Below are positions 1-8,188 of a DNA stretch of 64,000 nt, piece by piece. The notes under the pieces are model-generated. The model ran no database searches, was not told where the DNA came from, and worked only from the letters and a program-made list of their open reading frames with translations. Source of the stretch: Paenibacillus baekrokdamisoli (GTDB lineage Bacteria > Bacillota > Bacilli > Paenibacillales > Paenibacillaceae); NCBI RefSeq assembly GCF_003945345.1, contig NZ_AP019308.1:1860001-1924000 (forward strand), read 5' to 3'. Every line of letters begins with the position of its first letter. Position 1 is the stretch's first letter. The translations under genes were made by a program, and so were the position numbers.

Positions 1-384
1 CTGCGCTTCGATCTCAAGAATTTTTGCCGCTCTTGCAACCCTCTCTTCAATCACATGATGAGGAAGTTTGCGCAGGCGCAGACCGAAGGCAATATTTTCA
101 AATACGGTCATATGTGGGTATAGCGCGTAATTCTGGAAGACCATTGAAATGTTTCTATCCTTGGAAGACAAGTAATTGACTAGCTTGTTCCCGATATACA
201 CTTCACCCTCGCTAATCTCTTCTAACCCTGCCAGCATTCGCAATAAAGTTGATTTCCCGCAGCCTGATGGACCAACCAATACGAGAAACTCGCCATCATT
301 CACTTCCAGATGAAAATCGTCGACCGATTTACGGCTTTCTCCCGCGTATCGCTTTGAGATGTGATTAAACACAACTCTTGCCAT
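1..384 (-). CDS. Sugar ABC transporter ATP-binding protein (MalK/UgpC type), 3' part cut off
   Basis: This is the N-terminal 128 residues of an ABC ATPase that powers sugar import at the inner face of the membrane; the rest lies outside the window. The Walker A motif GPSGCGKST is at about residues 38-46, and the Q-loop stretch [12 protein letters not shown] follows near residue 83, which is the wording typical of the MalK/MsmK/UgpC group. The ATG at 382-384 has an AGGAG ribosome site just upstream. It follows the binding-protein gene on the same strand (about 110 bases apart), so both are probably one operon, with permeases further out. The signature motif and C-terminal regulatory domain cannot be seen. 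Confidence 0.9.
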   Translation of the reverse strand, partial: MARVVFNHISKRYAGESRKSVDDFHLEVNDGEFLVLVGPSGCGKSTLLRMLAGLEEISEGEVYIGNKLVNYLSSKDRNISMVFQNYALYPHMTVFENIAFGLRLRKLPHHVIEERVARAAKILEIEAQ

Positions 385-497
385 ATCCTCACGTCTCCTT
401 TGCCCATTCCTCTTGATTCACAAATCAGAGTCGTCTAAGCCATGGAGCGAACTCCTCAGCTTAGACGACAGTGTGATAGACCTGCTATGACCTACTG

Positions 498-1925
498 CTA
501 ATTGTTCGTTTTGGCTAAGGCATCCGCAATAGCTTTATTCGTTTTATCTGCTATCGTCGGGAAGTAGTCATAGGCGGATTTTTCCTCTTGATAGCCGCTT
601 GCTACCCAGCCACCAATTGCTGAACCAACATCTGCTCCACCCGGAATGTAAATGGTTGGATCCGTTTCACCAATCTTGGCAGCGTAGATGAGTGCATCTA
701 CATTTATGCCCTTATACGTATCCAGCGCTTTGAAGGCGTCCGTAATCTCTGCGTTTGAAGAGTTCGGCAGCGTACCGCCAATGCTCATTAGAATTTTCTG
801 CCCTTCAACAGATGCTGCCCAGAATTTCATGAATAAGAAGGCTTCTTCCTTATGCTTACCGGCTTTGCTCAAGAACATCGGGTTGTTGAAGGAAGTACCT
901 ACTTGCTTCGCTGTCCCTGCAGGTGTCGGTGCAATATCCCAATTGAATTTCCACTGTGCCTTGAATCCAGGAATCGTCGGAGACACATGATAATAGAACG
1001 CAGCATGGCCCGAAGCGAACATGTCACCATCAATGCCAGCATCCTTCTGGCGTTTATCATTCAGCATGATTCCATCCTTCGTCACCCAGTCGTTCAACCA
1101 TTGGTTGTCGTCCATGACATCCTTATCCGCACCCACGTACGTAATGTTCGTGGATAGATCACCGTTCAAATCCATGATGTGCTCGGAATGTCCATTTGCC
1201 GCTGCCAGATCAGCAGCCGCAAAACTTACAAAGATCGTATTGTTTGCCATTCCCCATACCTTATCCTCAGGATGAGTGGCCTTCTGAGCAGCAGCCTTCA
1301 GATCTTCCCAGGTCCAATCATTTTTCGGAGTATCAATGCCATATTTGGCTAAAATGTCTTTGTTATAGAAGAAAATAAAGGTATCATTTCCGCGGGAGAG
1401 GGCATATTGCGAGCCCTTGAATTGAAATGGCTCCAAGATCCCTTTGTTAAATTCATAAGAGGTGAAATCAGTATCCTTCGCGATGTAAGGATCCAAATTC
1501 TCAGCAAAACCCTGAGTGACCACATCATTGAAGGTATTATTCCAGAAAACATCGATTGGAGAGCCTGATGCAATGCTTTGCGTGACTGCCTTAAGCGTAT
1601 CTGCACCTCCATTATTGAATAGCCATTTGACTGTAATCCAAGGGTATTTCTTCGTAAAAGCATCCGAAATCTTATGCCATTCTGGACTATCAGCCGGTAC
1701 CCAAGTGCTAATAGTGATTTCGACCGGCTTATGATCTTCCGCAGGAGGTGTATTTGTCTTTCCTTCGTTTGTTTTATCTGTCTCATTTGTAGGTTTTGTT
1801 GTATCCCCTGTATTCACCGGATCTTTCTTACTAGTGTTATTACTACTGCATGCGGAAATAGTGAATAAAGAAACGGCAATCAGAGCACTTACCATGACCT
1901 TGTTAATCGATTTGTTAATAGCCAA
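498..1925 (-). CDS. Extracellular sugar-binding lipoprotein of an ABC transporter
   Basis: A solute-binding protein of family 1, probably for a sugar, anchored outside the membrane. The signal peptide ends in a lipobox (FTISAC, lipidated Cys about 26), followed by a Ser/Asn/Thr-rich linker to about residue 65 and then a full-length binding fold; 475 residues is normal for the family. The start is TTG at 1923-1925, with GAGGGGGAA placed 7-8 bases upstream and no ATG nearby. A sigma-A promoter, a cre-like site and a candidate operator of the neighbouring regulator lie upstream. The sugar itself cannot be named from sequence. Confidence 0.9.
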   Translation of the reverse strand: MAINKSINKVMVSALIAVSLFTISACSSNNTSKKDPVNTGDTTKPTNETDKTNEGKTNTPPAEDHKPVEITISTWVPADSPEWHKISDAFTKKYPWITVKWLFNNGGADTLKAVTQSIASGSPIDVFWNNTFNDVVTQGFAENLDPYIAKDTDFTSYEFNKGILEPFQFKGSQYALSRGNDTFIFFYNKDILAKYGIDTPKNDWTWEDLKAAAQKATHPEDKVWGMANNTIFVSFAAADLAAANGHSEHIMDLNGDLSTNITYVGADKDVMDDNQWLNDWVTKDGIMLNDKRQKDAGIDGDMFASGHAAFYYHVSPTIPGFKAQWKFNWDIAPTPAGTAKQVGTSFNNPMFLSKAGKHKEEAFLFMKFWAASVEGQKILMSIGGTLPNSSNAEITDAFKALDTYKGINVDALIYAAKIGETDPTIYIPGGADVGSAIGGWVASGYQEEKSAYDYFPTIADKTNKAIADALAKTNN

Positions 1926-2033
1926 ATGACTTCCCCCTCAAAATAAGTTTCATGACCCACTGGATATCAGCTTATAGGATACAAATACCAAAGAATTGCC
2001 CTGCTTCGCCTCTCCACCCCTTCACTTCATTTG

Positions 2034-2047
2034 TGGCAACGCTTTCA
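2034..2047 (-). promoter_or_regulatory. cre-like catabolite repression site
   Basis: Read on the minus strand this is TGAAAGCGTTGCCA, one mismatch from the Bacillus CcpA consensus TGWAARCGYTWNCW. It lies just downstream of the -10 box of the binding-protein promoter, a position where CcpA blocks transcription. Function is inferred from consensus and position. Confidence 0.6.
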
Positions 2048-2063
2048 AGTAGACTACGATGTT

Positions 2064-2092
2064 AGTATAATATGGAATAAACAGTTCTGCAA
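2064..2092 (-). promoter_or_regulatory. Sigma-A type promoter of the sugar-binding protein gene
   Basis: On the minus strand: -35 TTGCAG (2087-2092), a 17-base spacer, then -10 TATACT (2064-2069). The start codon is about 140 bases downstream, so the leader is long and holds the cre-like site. Confidence 0.6.
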
Positions 2093-2123
2093 CATAAAAT
2101 TATACTTTTAAAGATAAATTTTA

Positions 2124-2135
2124 AATGTATACTTT
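2124..2135. promoter_or_regulatory. Candidate operator of the AraR-like regulator (copy upstream of transporter)
   Basis: The 12 bases AATGTATACTTT recur, inverted, at 3668-3679 in the promoter of the GntR/LacI regulator and nowhere obvious in between. A weaker relative (TATACTTTT) sits 27 bases away at 2101-2109. Sharing a motif between a regulator's own promoter and the neighbouring transporter promoter is the usual sign of an operator; the assignment is inference. Confidence 0.5.
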
Positions 2136-2214
2136 TTTGTGTCGAAATTTGAATGATAACATGAAAGGATCAGCTAAATTATCTATGTTATTTTCACGTA
2201 ATATTCGGATAAAA

Positions 2215-2258
2215 AAGAACCTTCAGATCCACTTTCATAGTGGCTTGAAGGTTCTTTT
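2215..2258. terminator. Rho-independent terminator
   Basis: A strong stem (AAGAACCTTCA paired with TGAAGGTTCTT, with inner CCACT/AGTGG) has an A-run on the left and TTTT on the right, so it can work in both directions. It lies downstream of the regulator gene that ends at 2538. Confidence 0.75.
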
Positions 2259-2313
2259 GCACATATTATAGGATTGTCTCACTCTGGTTTACTCTTTTGG
2301 AACAGCCCCAGTG

Positions 2314-2524
2314 GCTCTAGACCATAATCAGTGCATGCCAATACGAGTAACCTAGCGAAGCGGACGGAATCGTTCTGAAGAAGCGATAGCGTTCGCCTTT
2401 GTCTCCGTATTTCTACCCCTAAGGGATAGAATCAAGAAATAGGGAGACAACAGCGACCCTTAAGAATGATCCGTCCGCGCAGCGGGCTTCTTCGCACAAT
2501 GAAGCACTTATTTTAGTGTTGAGC
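2314..2524. repeat. Small palindromic interspersed element, copy 1
   Basis: About 211 bases that start GCTCTA and end TTGAGC. The core at about 2354-2500 forms a long imperfect hairpin: the arm around GCGGACGGAATCGTTCT pairs with AGAATGATCCGTCCGC, and TCTCC(G)TATTTCT pairs with AGAAATAGGGAGA. The core is nearly identical to the copy at 18030-18263. It lies directly behind the regulator gene. No clear target duplication is left around this copy. Confidence 0.8.
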
Positions 2525-2537
2525 CCATTAGTAAAAC

Positions 2538-3647
2538 TTAATTTCTCGCTTTGGTGCTGCTTCTGATAATTAATTCCGGAACGATCTCATCCCGCATATT
2601 GTTTCGGCTAACCCCCGAGATAAACATATCCACCGCTCTCTCGCCAAGCAGATTGGAATTTTGTTTTATCGTAGTTAGATACGGAGAAGTAAATTGACTG
2701 ATCAAGATATTATCATAACCAACCACGCTTAGATCATCGGGGACGACTAAGCCCCGATCTTTCGCGGCCTTAAGCACGCCAATCGCTTTGTAGTCACTCG
2801 TTGCAAATATAGCACTCGGAGGATTCGGGAGTTCTGCCAGCTGTTGAAAAGCTTTATAGCCCATTTCTTCGCTTTCCTCATTACCTTCCATTACACTGAC
2901 TAATTCAATATCAAATTCAATCTGATGCTGATCCAGCGCCAGCTTGTAACCTTGAAGCCTTAGCGTAAACTCTTGATTCATTTCAAAATAGGATTTACCG
3001 GTTAATATGATGGCTACTCGGGTATGTCCGAGCTTTAATAAATGCTCCGTAGCCAAATATCCACCAGTCAAATTATCGACAATTACATAGGGAATTTGCA
3101 GATTCGGATAATAGTATTGAATCGTGACCAGCTTACGATCCTCTTCTTTCCATTTTCTCAAGACATCCATAGGAATTTCGCTGGCTTGTGGTAGACTCGG
3201 AAGTAGAATAAGCCCGATATTGTCTTCATCCGGTAATTGGAATTGATCGCCCATGTCCCACATTTGCGCTTCAATCCCTTTAACGCTGCAAGCTTTCCTC
3301 AAGCCGCCCAGGAAATCGCTATAAAAGCTTCCCTCATAAATCGATAAATGATTCGTATGATAAACAAAGAAGATTTTATTAATATGGCTCGGTATTTGAA
3401 GGTTTTCAATTTGATTGTTTTCATCCAATTTCAAGAATGTACCCTTCTTCTGTATCCGATGCAGAATGCCTTCATTGGCCAGTTCAGACAAGGCTCTTCT
3501 CGTCGTAATTTCCGAAGTGTTATACATCTTTGTTAGTTCTTGCTGTGATGGAAATGGCAGCGTCCGTTCGAATTCCCCAGCGGCTATCCTCCGCTTCAAA
3601 TCATCGACGATCGTTTGGTACAAGGGCTGCTTCTTTTTCTTAATCAT
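2538..3647 (-). CDS. GntR/LacI-type transcriptional regulator (AraR-like)
   Basis: A two-domain repressor. Residues 1-70 are a GntR winged helix (LYQTIVDDLKRRI, then FPSQQELTKMYNTSEITTRRAL), and residues about 90-369 are a LacI-type periplasmic-binding-protein fold that would bind a sugar effector (ending IVPELIIRSST). This domain order and the length of 369 match the AraR family. AGGAGGTG precedes the ATG. Its -10 box overlaps a motif also found upstream of the adjacent transporter gene, which suggests autoregulation and control of that transporter. The effector is unknown; arabinose is only one possibility. Confidence 0.88.
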   Translation of the reverse strand: MIKKKKQPLYQTIVDDLKRRIAAGEFERTLPFPSQQELTKMYNTSEITTRRALSELANEGILHRIQKKGTFLKLDENNQIENLQIPSHINKIFFVYHTNHLSIYEGSFYSDFLGGLRKACSVKGIEAQMWDMGDQFQLPDEDNIGLILLPSLPQASEIPMDVLRKWKEEDRKLVTIQYYYPNLQIPYVIVDNLTGGYLATEHLLKLGHTRVAIILTGKSYFEMNQEFTLRLQGYKLALDQHQIEFDIELVSVMEGNEESEEMGYKAFQQLAELPNPPSAIFATSDYKAIGVLKAAKDRGLVVPDDLSVVGYDNILISQFTSPYLTTIKQNSNLLGERAVDMFISGVSRNNMRDEIVPELIIRSSTKARN

Positions 3648-3667
3648 AATGATCCCACCTCCTGAAT

Positions 3668-3698
3668 AAAGTATACATTAATCGATGTTTGGAATCAA
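3668..3698 (-). promoter_or_regulatory. Promoter and candidate operator of the AraR-like regulator gene
   Basis: Minus strand: -35 TTGATT (3693-3698), 17-base spacer, -10 TATACT (3670-3675). The -10 box lies inside the 12-base motif (3668-3679) shared with the transporter promoter region, so a bound regulator would block RNA polymerase. Confidence 0.6.
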
Positions 3699-3742
3699 TA
3701 TGCCTTTTTCCGGTTACCATGAACCTGAAGGATTCCTAGAAT

Positions 3743-3783
3743 AAAAAAACCTCCCCGGCTCATAGATTAGCGGAAGAGGTTCT
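3743..3783 (-). terminator. Rho-independent terminator of the STM4011-4015 operon
   Basis: On the minus strand the stem AACCTC...GAGGTT is followed by a run of seven T. It lies about 110 bases after the last gene of the cassette. Confidence 0.7.
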
Positions 3784-3894
3784 AACCTGAATTAACTAAT
3801 CGATAAAGAGGATCATCGTGTTTCCCTTAACTGCAGCAGATTTATTAAAGTATTTAATGTGGTTAATAAGTCGCTGTCCACCAGCTAAAGTGCC

Positions 3895-4752
3895 TTACCG
3901 CGAAAATGCCACCCGTTCCAGCATTCGATCCCCATATACCCGCTCAAGCTGTAGATCAGGCATATGGATATAACCGATATAACAATCACAGACTTTTAAC
4001 TTGCAGGGAAGCTTTCTTGAAAGGCCCTCTAATCCGTCCCTATACAGGTTCCCAATCACTTGGCGATCCTTGTAGCAGCGTTTGACTCGACCTTCTCCCT
4101 GCACATAAAAGACGTCATAGCCTGCATGGCAGTCTTTCCCCAAACTCTCGTAGTCTGTCACATTAATATCAAAATATGGGTCGATTCCCCTCAAATAGTC
4201 CCTATCGGCATCCGAATAATAATGGGGTTTATCCTTAAAGGCATTAATCCACATATAGATGTCCTCAGGCAGAGAATAACGTAGCGACGATAAGGCATCG
4301 AAGGCATTTCTTAACCCAACCGAACCGACACTGAAGGTTATTCCCCGCTGGTAAAGCTGCTGACATTGTCGCAGGAACTTGGATTCCTCTGTCTGTCCAG
4401 GGTGATAAGTCACCCAAAAAGCAGCCTTAACCGGATTCAATTCTGCTGTCCAATCCAGATTGGCGGATAAATTAGTTTGAATCGCCACTTTGTCCACATG
4501 CGCCATATGTGACAGCTCTACGATTGCTACTCGATACCAGCGATGTGTTAGTCCTTCACCATAGGGATTGAAAAAGATAGATAATCGGTGACCAGCCGTC
4601 TCCTGATTCCGTACCCATTCAACAAAGGTATTTAATTGTGATCTGTCCTTTGCAAGCGTTGCTGCACTATCCTTGTTCTTGCTGAAAGGACAATAAGGGC
4701 AATCATAATTGCAGGAGGTCAGGCTTCCACGATAGTAGAGGGTCGCTTTCAT
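3895..4752 (-). CDS. STM4011 family radical SAM protein
   Basis: A 285-residue radical SAM enzyme. The cluster-binding motif C-x3-C-x2-C (CNYDCPYC) begins at about residue 14, and several more cysteines (CHAGYD, KRCYKD, then CKLKVCDC) sit near the C-terminus and may hold a second Fe-S cluster. The N-terminal wording MKATLYYRGSLTSCNYDCPY is the hallmark of the STM4011 group. Its ATG overlaps the stop of the STM4012-like gene by 4 bases, so the two are translationally coupled. It is the last gene of the five-gene cassette. The reaction and substrate are not known. Confidence 0.85.
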   Translation of the reverse strand: MKATLYYRGSLTSCNYDCPYCPFSKNKDSAATLAKDRSQLNTFVEWVRNQETAGHRLSIFFNPYGEGLTHRWYRVAIVELSHMAHVDKVAIQTNLSANLDWTAELNPVKAAFWVTYHPGQTEESKFLRQCQQLYQRGITFSVGSVGLRNAFDALSSLRYSLPEDIYMWINAFKDKPHYYSDADRDYLRGIDPYFDINVTDYESLGKDCHAGYDVFYVQGEGRVKRCYKDRQVIGNLYRDGLEGLSRKLPCKLKVCDCYIGYIHMPDLQLERVYGDRMLERVAFSR

Positions 4753-6125
4753 ACGTATACATAGCCTTCCATACGATCTCGTACATCAGATGAAATAAAC
4801 CAATCTCCTATCGCATCTGAATGAGCCATGCCTTCCACAGAGAGGCGGAATAGATTCGCATCCAGCCAAGCAAGATCGGTAGATAGTAGTAATTTCAATT
4901 CTGGATGATCATCGAGCATTTGGGTTCCAAAACGGTCCGAATAACTGCTCAGCGCAAGCCCTTCCATATGTAGAATGGCTTTCAGAATGAACCGCCGCTT
5001 CTGCTCTGAATCGGTTAGTATTATTCCGTAGTCCGCTGTCGTATAATCATCCGTTTCCACATAATCTGCGATAATACTGGCTGTTGCGTTTCGGCTAACT
5101 CCATAGCGTGAAGCGTAATGAACACCTTGTGTATAAGAACGTGCACCGCAACCTAGCCCTATCATCCCTTCTTCCTGACAGCCATAAGGCAGAAGGACCT
5201 TGCTTGTACCGGCCTCCAATTTCGCGAACCTTCGCATCGAATATTGGACATAGCCTTTGGAGAGCAGCCTCTCACGGGCGGCAAGATAGAAGGACATCCG
5301 ATGATCCGTACCCTGCTGCTTGATCACCTCTGGCTTAACAATCGTTTGCTCTCGCGTATACAGCGGATAGAGGAAAATCTCTTCTGGCTCGTATGATATT
5401 GCGCGATCAAGCGAATAGAGCCATGAATCAATCGTCTGGCCTGGAAGACCGTAAATGAGATCTAAATTCAGAATAGGAAAAGCATAAAGCTTCAACTGCT
5501 CGAGTGCTCGCTCTACTTCAAGCGGCTTTTGCGGACGGTAGATGGCAGTCGCTTCAGACTCTACGAAGCTTTGAATCCCCATACTAACTCGGTCGACCCT
5601 TCGCTCCTTGAGAATCTGGAGTCGCTGCGCCGTAACCGTCTCGGGAGAGGTTTCTACAGAAATAGAGGCCACACTTGGATCCAACCCCATTGTTTCTTCC
5701 GCTATGCGAAATAAGCGCTCCAGTTGTACGGGCTCGAGTAATGTAGGTGTGCCTCCGCCAATGGCGAAGCGGGCTATCGGCTTGTGCTTCATAATTGGTG
5801 CCCACTGCTTGGCCTGTCTCTCCAACGCATCGACATACACCTCATGTACCTTGGCGCTCTTGTCCGGCAGCGTGAATAAATTGCAGAATCCGCAGCGTGC
5901 GCCGCAAAACGGGATATGCATATATAAAAAGAAAGTATCTGCTGGCTCGCTGCTCCATAACGTTGACAGCGGCAGCTTCGTTTCGAATTCTCGATAGGAT
6001 GTTTTGTGTGGATAGGCATACAGATAGGACCGATAAGGATCTGAAATCAGATTTTCCTTCCAATTATGGAGCGCTGCCTTATCGTTAATAATATCTGCAT
6101 AGGTGGAGAAGGCAACCTTGCTCAT
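4749..6125 (-). CDS. STM4012 family radical SAM protein (HemN-like)
   Basis: A 458-residue radical SAM enzyme built like coproporphyrinogen dehydrogenase. It has CGARCGFC (C-x3-C-x2-C) near residue 75, the SAM-binding GGGTPTLL stretch, and the HemN-type motifs SVETSPETVT, RVSMGIQSF and LDLIYGLPGQT, with a HemN-like C-terminal domain. HemN homologues act in heme synthesis, heme use or methyl transfer, but the neighbours here are the STM4011-4015 families rather than heme genes, so a heme role is unlikely. It starts 34 bases after the hydrolase gene and overlaps the STM4011-like gene by ATGA. Confidence 0.87.
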   Translation of the reverse strand: MSKVAFSTYADIINDKAALHNWKENLISDPYRSYLYAYPHKTSYREFETKLPLSTLWSSEPADTFFLYMHIPFCGARCGFCNLFTLPDKSAKVHEVYVDALERQAKQWAPIMKHKPIARFAIGGGTPTLLEPVQLERLFRIAEETMGLDPSVASISVETSPETVTAQRLQILKERRVDRVSMGIQSFVESEATAIYRPQKPLEVERALEQLKLYAFPILNLDLIYGLPGQTIDSWLYSLDRAISYEPEEIFLYPLYTREQTIVKPEVIKQQGTDHRMSFYLAARERLLSKGYVQYSMRRFAKLEAGTSKVLLPYGCQEEGMIGLGCGARSYTQGVHYASRYGVSRNATASIIADYVETDDYTTADYGIILTDSEQKRRFILKAILHMEGLALSSYSDRFGTQMLDDHPELKLLLSTDLAWLDANLFRLSVEGMAHSDAIGDWFISSDVRDRMEGYVYV

Positions 6126-6159
6126 CAGCTTTACTCATCCTCTCTTTGTCTCAGCTGCA

Positions 6160-6945
6160 CTAAACGATAAATTCGCGATACGGTACATTCCATACCACTT
6201 CATGGGCCAATCGATGACCCTCAAATCCATCTTCACCATAAGCAGTGCCATGATCAGAGAATACCATGCAAAATACAGGGCGTTCACGCTCCCGCAGTTT
6301 GGTAAATAATCGACCGATCTCACCATCCACATAACGCAGAGCAGCCCGCTGTGTCTCGACGGAATCCTTTTTGGCTCCGGCAACGAAATAATGATTTGGT
6401 CCATGAATAGCCGATACATTCATGAATAGGAACAAGCGCTCATTAGCCTCAGCTTTCTCTAATCGCTTTAGGGCATGGTTAACCTGATGCTCTGTGGAGC
6501 GGGGGTTAGTGACGCCGAACGTCATTCTCCAATAGCTTTCCTGAAAATAGCTGGGAAGTACCTTGGCGAGCGGTACTTTTTTGGTGAAAAAGATCACTCC
6601 GCCAATACAAATCGTGCGGTACCCTTCTTGCTGCAAGCCTGAAACAATATCAGGCGTATCGAACAGCCACGTTGCCGGATGTGTCTTCATCCCTGTATGC
6701 TTGGAGTGAAACAAGCGGACATGCTCCGATTTATCCGTGGTTGCCGGAGTCGGTAGAAAACCGCCAAAAAAAGCATGATGCGCGGCATAAGTAAAGCTGC
6801 CTGGGGTATGACGTTTCTCCCAAGGCTCACCTCGACACAGATTTGGACAGTTCTCCACCTCTAATGCAGCAGCATCATAACGCAAAGTATCTAAGGTAAT
6901 CATGACAATATCATGGCTGCCGACAATCTGATTCATATCAATCAA
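6160..6945 (-). CDS. STM4013/SEN3800 family hydrolase (alkaline phosphatase/sulfatase superfamily)
   Basis: A cytoplasmic-looking hydrolase without signal peptide. The N-terminal MITLDTLRYD carries the metal ligand and Thr nucleophile of the alkaline-phosphatase superfamily, and the C-terminal FSDHGTAYGEDG plus the following HRLAHE supply metal ligands. I place the start at the TTG at 6943-6945: it has GGAGAG 5-6 bases upstream and overlaps the previous stop as TTGA, giving 261 residues. An ATG at 7005 would add 20 residues and overlap the preceding gene by 64 bases; another ATG is at 6936. It would cleave a phosphate or sulfate ester, but the substrate is unknown. Confidence 0.8.
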   Translation of the reverse strand: MIDMNQIVGSHDIVMITLDTLRYDAAALEVENCPNLCRGEPWEKRHTPGSFTYAAHHAFFGGFLPTPATTDKSEHVRLFHSKHTGMKTHPATWLFDTPDIVSGLQQEGYRTICIGGVIFFTKKVPLAKVLPSYFQESYWRMTFGVTNPRSTEHQVNHALKRLEKAEANERLFLFMNVSAIHGPNHYFVAGAKKDSVETQRAALRYVDGEIGRLFTKLRERERPVFCMVFSDHGTAYGEDGFEGHRLAHEVVWNVPYREFIV

Positions 6946-8186
6946 CTCGATCTCTCCTTCCAAGCTTGAGTCGAATTGGCTGCAGATAGCTTCTTCATTT
7001 CCCATTCATAGGTATTGAATCCTTGGTAACTTACCTGATAGAGCAAGTCTCCGAATGGATTAACATCCAGCACGTAAGGCTTATATGATATAGAGCTTAG
7101 AAGAACATCAATACCAGCAACTGTAGAGTCAGGGAATGCTGCTAGAGTCTGTTCTGCACAGTGTCGCACCGAATGCTGGATTTCGGCAGACAGTCCCATA
7201 GCCCCGATATCTATTCGTTCGCTTTGCAAATGCAGATTCGTAATAGGCGTAGAGCTTACTCTTGCGATGCTATGACAGGCTTCTCCTCCAACGACAAGCT
7301 GACGAATATCAAAAACTCGGTCCTTGTAGGAAGCCTTCGCAATCCACTGCTCCGCATGAGCCCCATGCCGCAGCAGCCAATTTATGATCTGCTTGATTGA
7401 TGATTGCTCCGTATAACGATGCAGTCTTTTGTCATTATAAAAGAGGGGCGGTCTTGATAAATAGTTCTCAACGCCCATCGTTGTTACAACCAGCTCGGCT
7501 CCAGTGGCCGGGTTCACTTGATAAGCGATAACTCCACATGCGCCAGAGCCTGATGCCAGCTTCAAAAAGATGCGGTGCATCCGTTTGTTAGCCATGGCTG
7601 CACGAAGCGCCTCATAATCGGGAATCTCTTGCGGAAGCGCTGCAAGCCGAGACACAGGCAATCCCGCTGCCGATAGCACCTGATGGGTATGTCGTTTATC
7701 GAACATGCTGATAATGTCCCTCGGAGCGTTCATCCATCTTGCAGTTGGTCTTAGCGTTCGCGCCTCGTTCTCCAGTCGTGCTAGTAAACGGGCATAGCCG
7801 CGGAACCATTGCGACGGATGATAGAGCTTTCCCTTTTGTTCCCTTAGACGAAGCGCGGTCCTCCTAGTCATTGGCTGTGAATCTGCTAGATCCCCAAATG
7901 GGAGCAACCGATCGTCTTCCAAGTGACCAGCCGAGTCCGGTGCTCCAAGAGCAATGAGATCGCGTTCTACTTCAAAATGTTCACCAGGTGCATCGAGCCT
8001 AAGCAGCAGACTATCCGCAGCTAACAGTCCCTTAGATTCCACAGCAGCTGTTAAGGTTGTTCTTCCTTGAAGCAAGTCCAAATAATTAACTTCAATTGCT
8101 GGCGGCAAACCAACTGCTCGACGGGCATCCTGAAGCCCGACCGTTCGCCGATTATTTGAATTACAGATCAGCAGCATTTGTTCCAT
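6942..8186 (-). CDS. STM4014 family ATP-grasp protein
   Basis: A 414-residue protein with an ATP-grasp fold in its second half: MFDKRHTHQVLSAAGLPV (start of the fold), IFLKLASGSGACGV (ATP-binding loop), a central FDIRQLVVGG strand, and VAGIDVLL...LDVNPFGDLL, which carries the usual acidic/Asn metal ligands. ATP-grasp enzymes join a carboxylate to an amine or similar nucleophile via an acyl phosphate. The first ~150 residues are not recognised. It starts two bases after the leucine-rich-repeat gene ends and overlaps the hydrolase gene. Family assignment rests on the neighbourhood and the fold; the substrate is unknown. Confidence 0.82.
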   Translation of the reverse strand: MEQMLLICNSNNRRTVGLQDARRAVGLPPAIEVNYLDLLQGRTTLTAAVESKGLLAADSLLLRLDAPGEHFEVERDLIALGAPDSAGHLEDDRLLPFGDLADSQPMTRRTALRLREQKGKLYHPSQWFRGYARLLARLENEARTLRPTARWMNAPRDIISMFDKRHTHQVLSAAGLPVSRLAALPQEIPDYEALRAAMANKRMHRIFLKLASGSGACGVIAYQVNPATGAELVVTTMGVENYLSRPPLFYNDKRLHRYTEQSSIKQIINWLLRHGAHAEQWIAKASYKDRVFDIRQLVVGGEACHSIARVSSTPITNLHLQSERIDIGAMGLSAEIQHSVRHCAEQTLAAFPDSTVAGIDVLLSSISYKPYVLDVNPFGDLLYQVSYQGFNTYEWEMKKLSAANSTQAWKERSS

Positions 8187-8188
8187 TG

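Noticed and set aside
4749-6125. Coproporphyrinogen dehydrogenase (hemN) call for the larger radical SAM protein
   Set aside because: The motifs are HemN-like, but it sits inside the STM4011-4015 cassette, whose member of this fold is a separate group.
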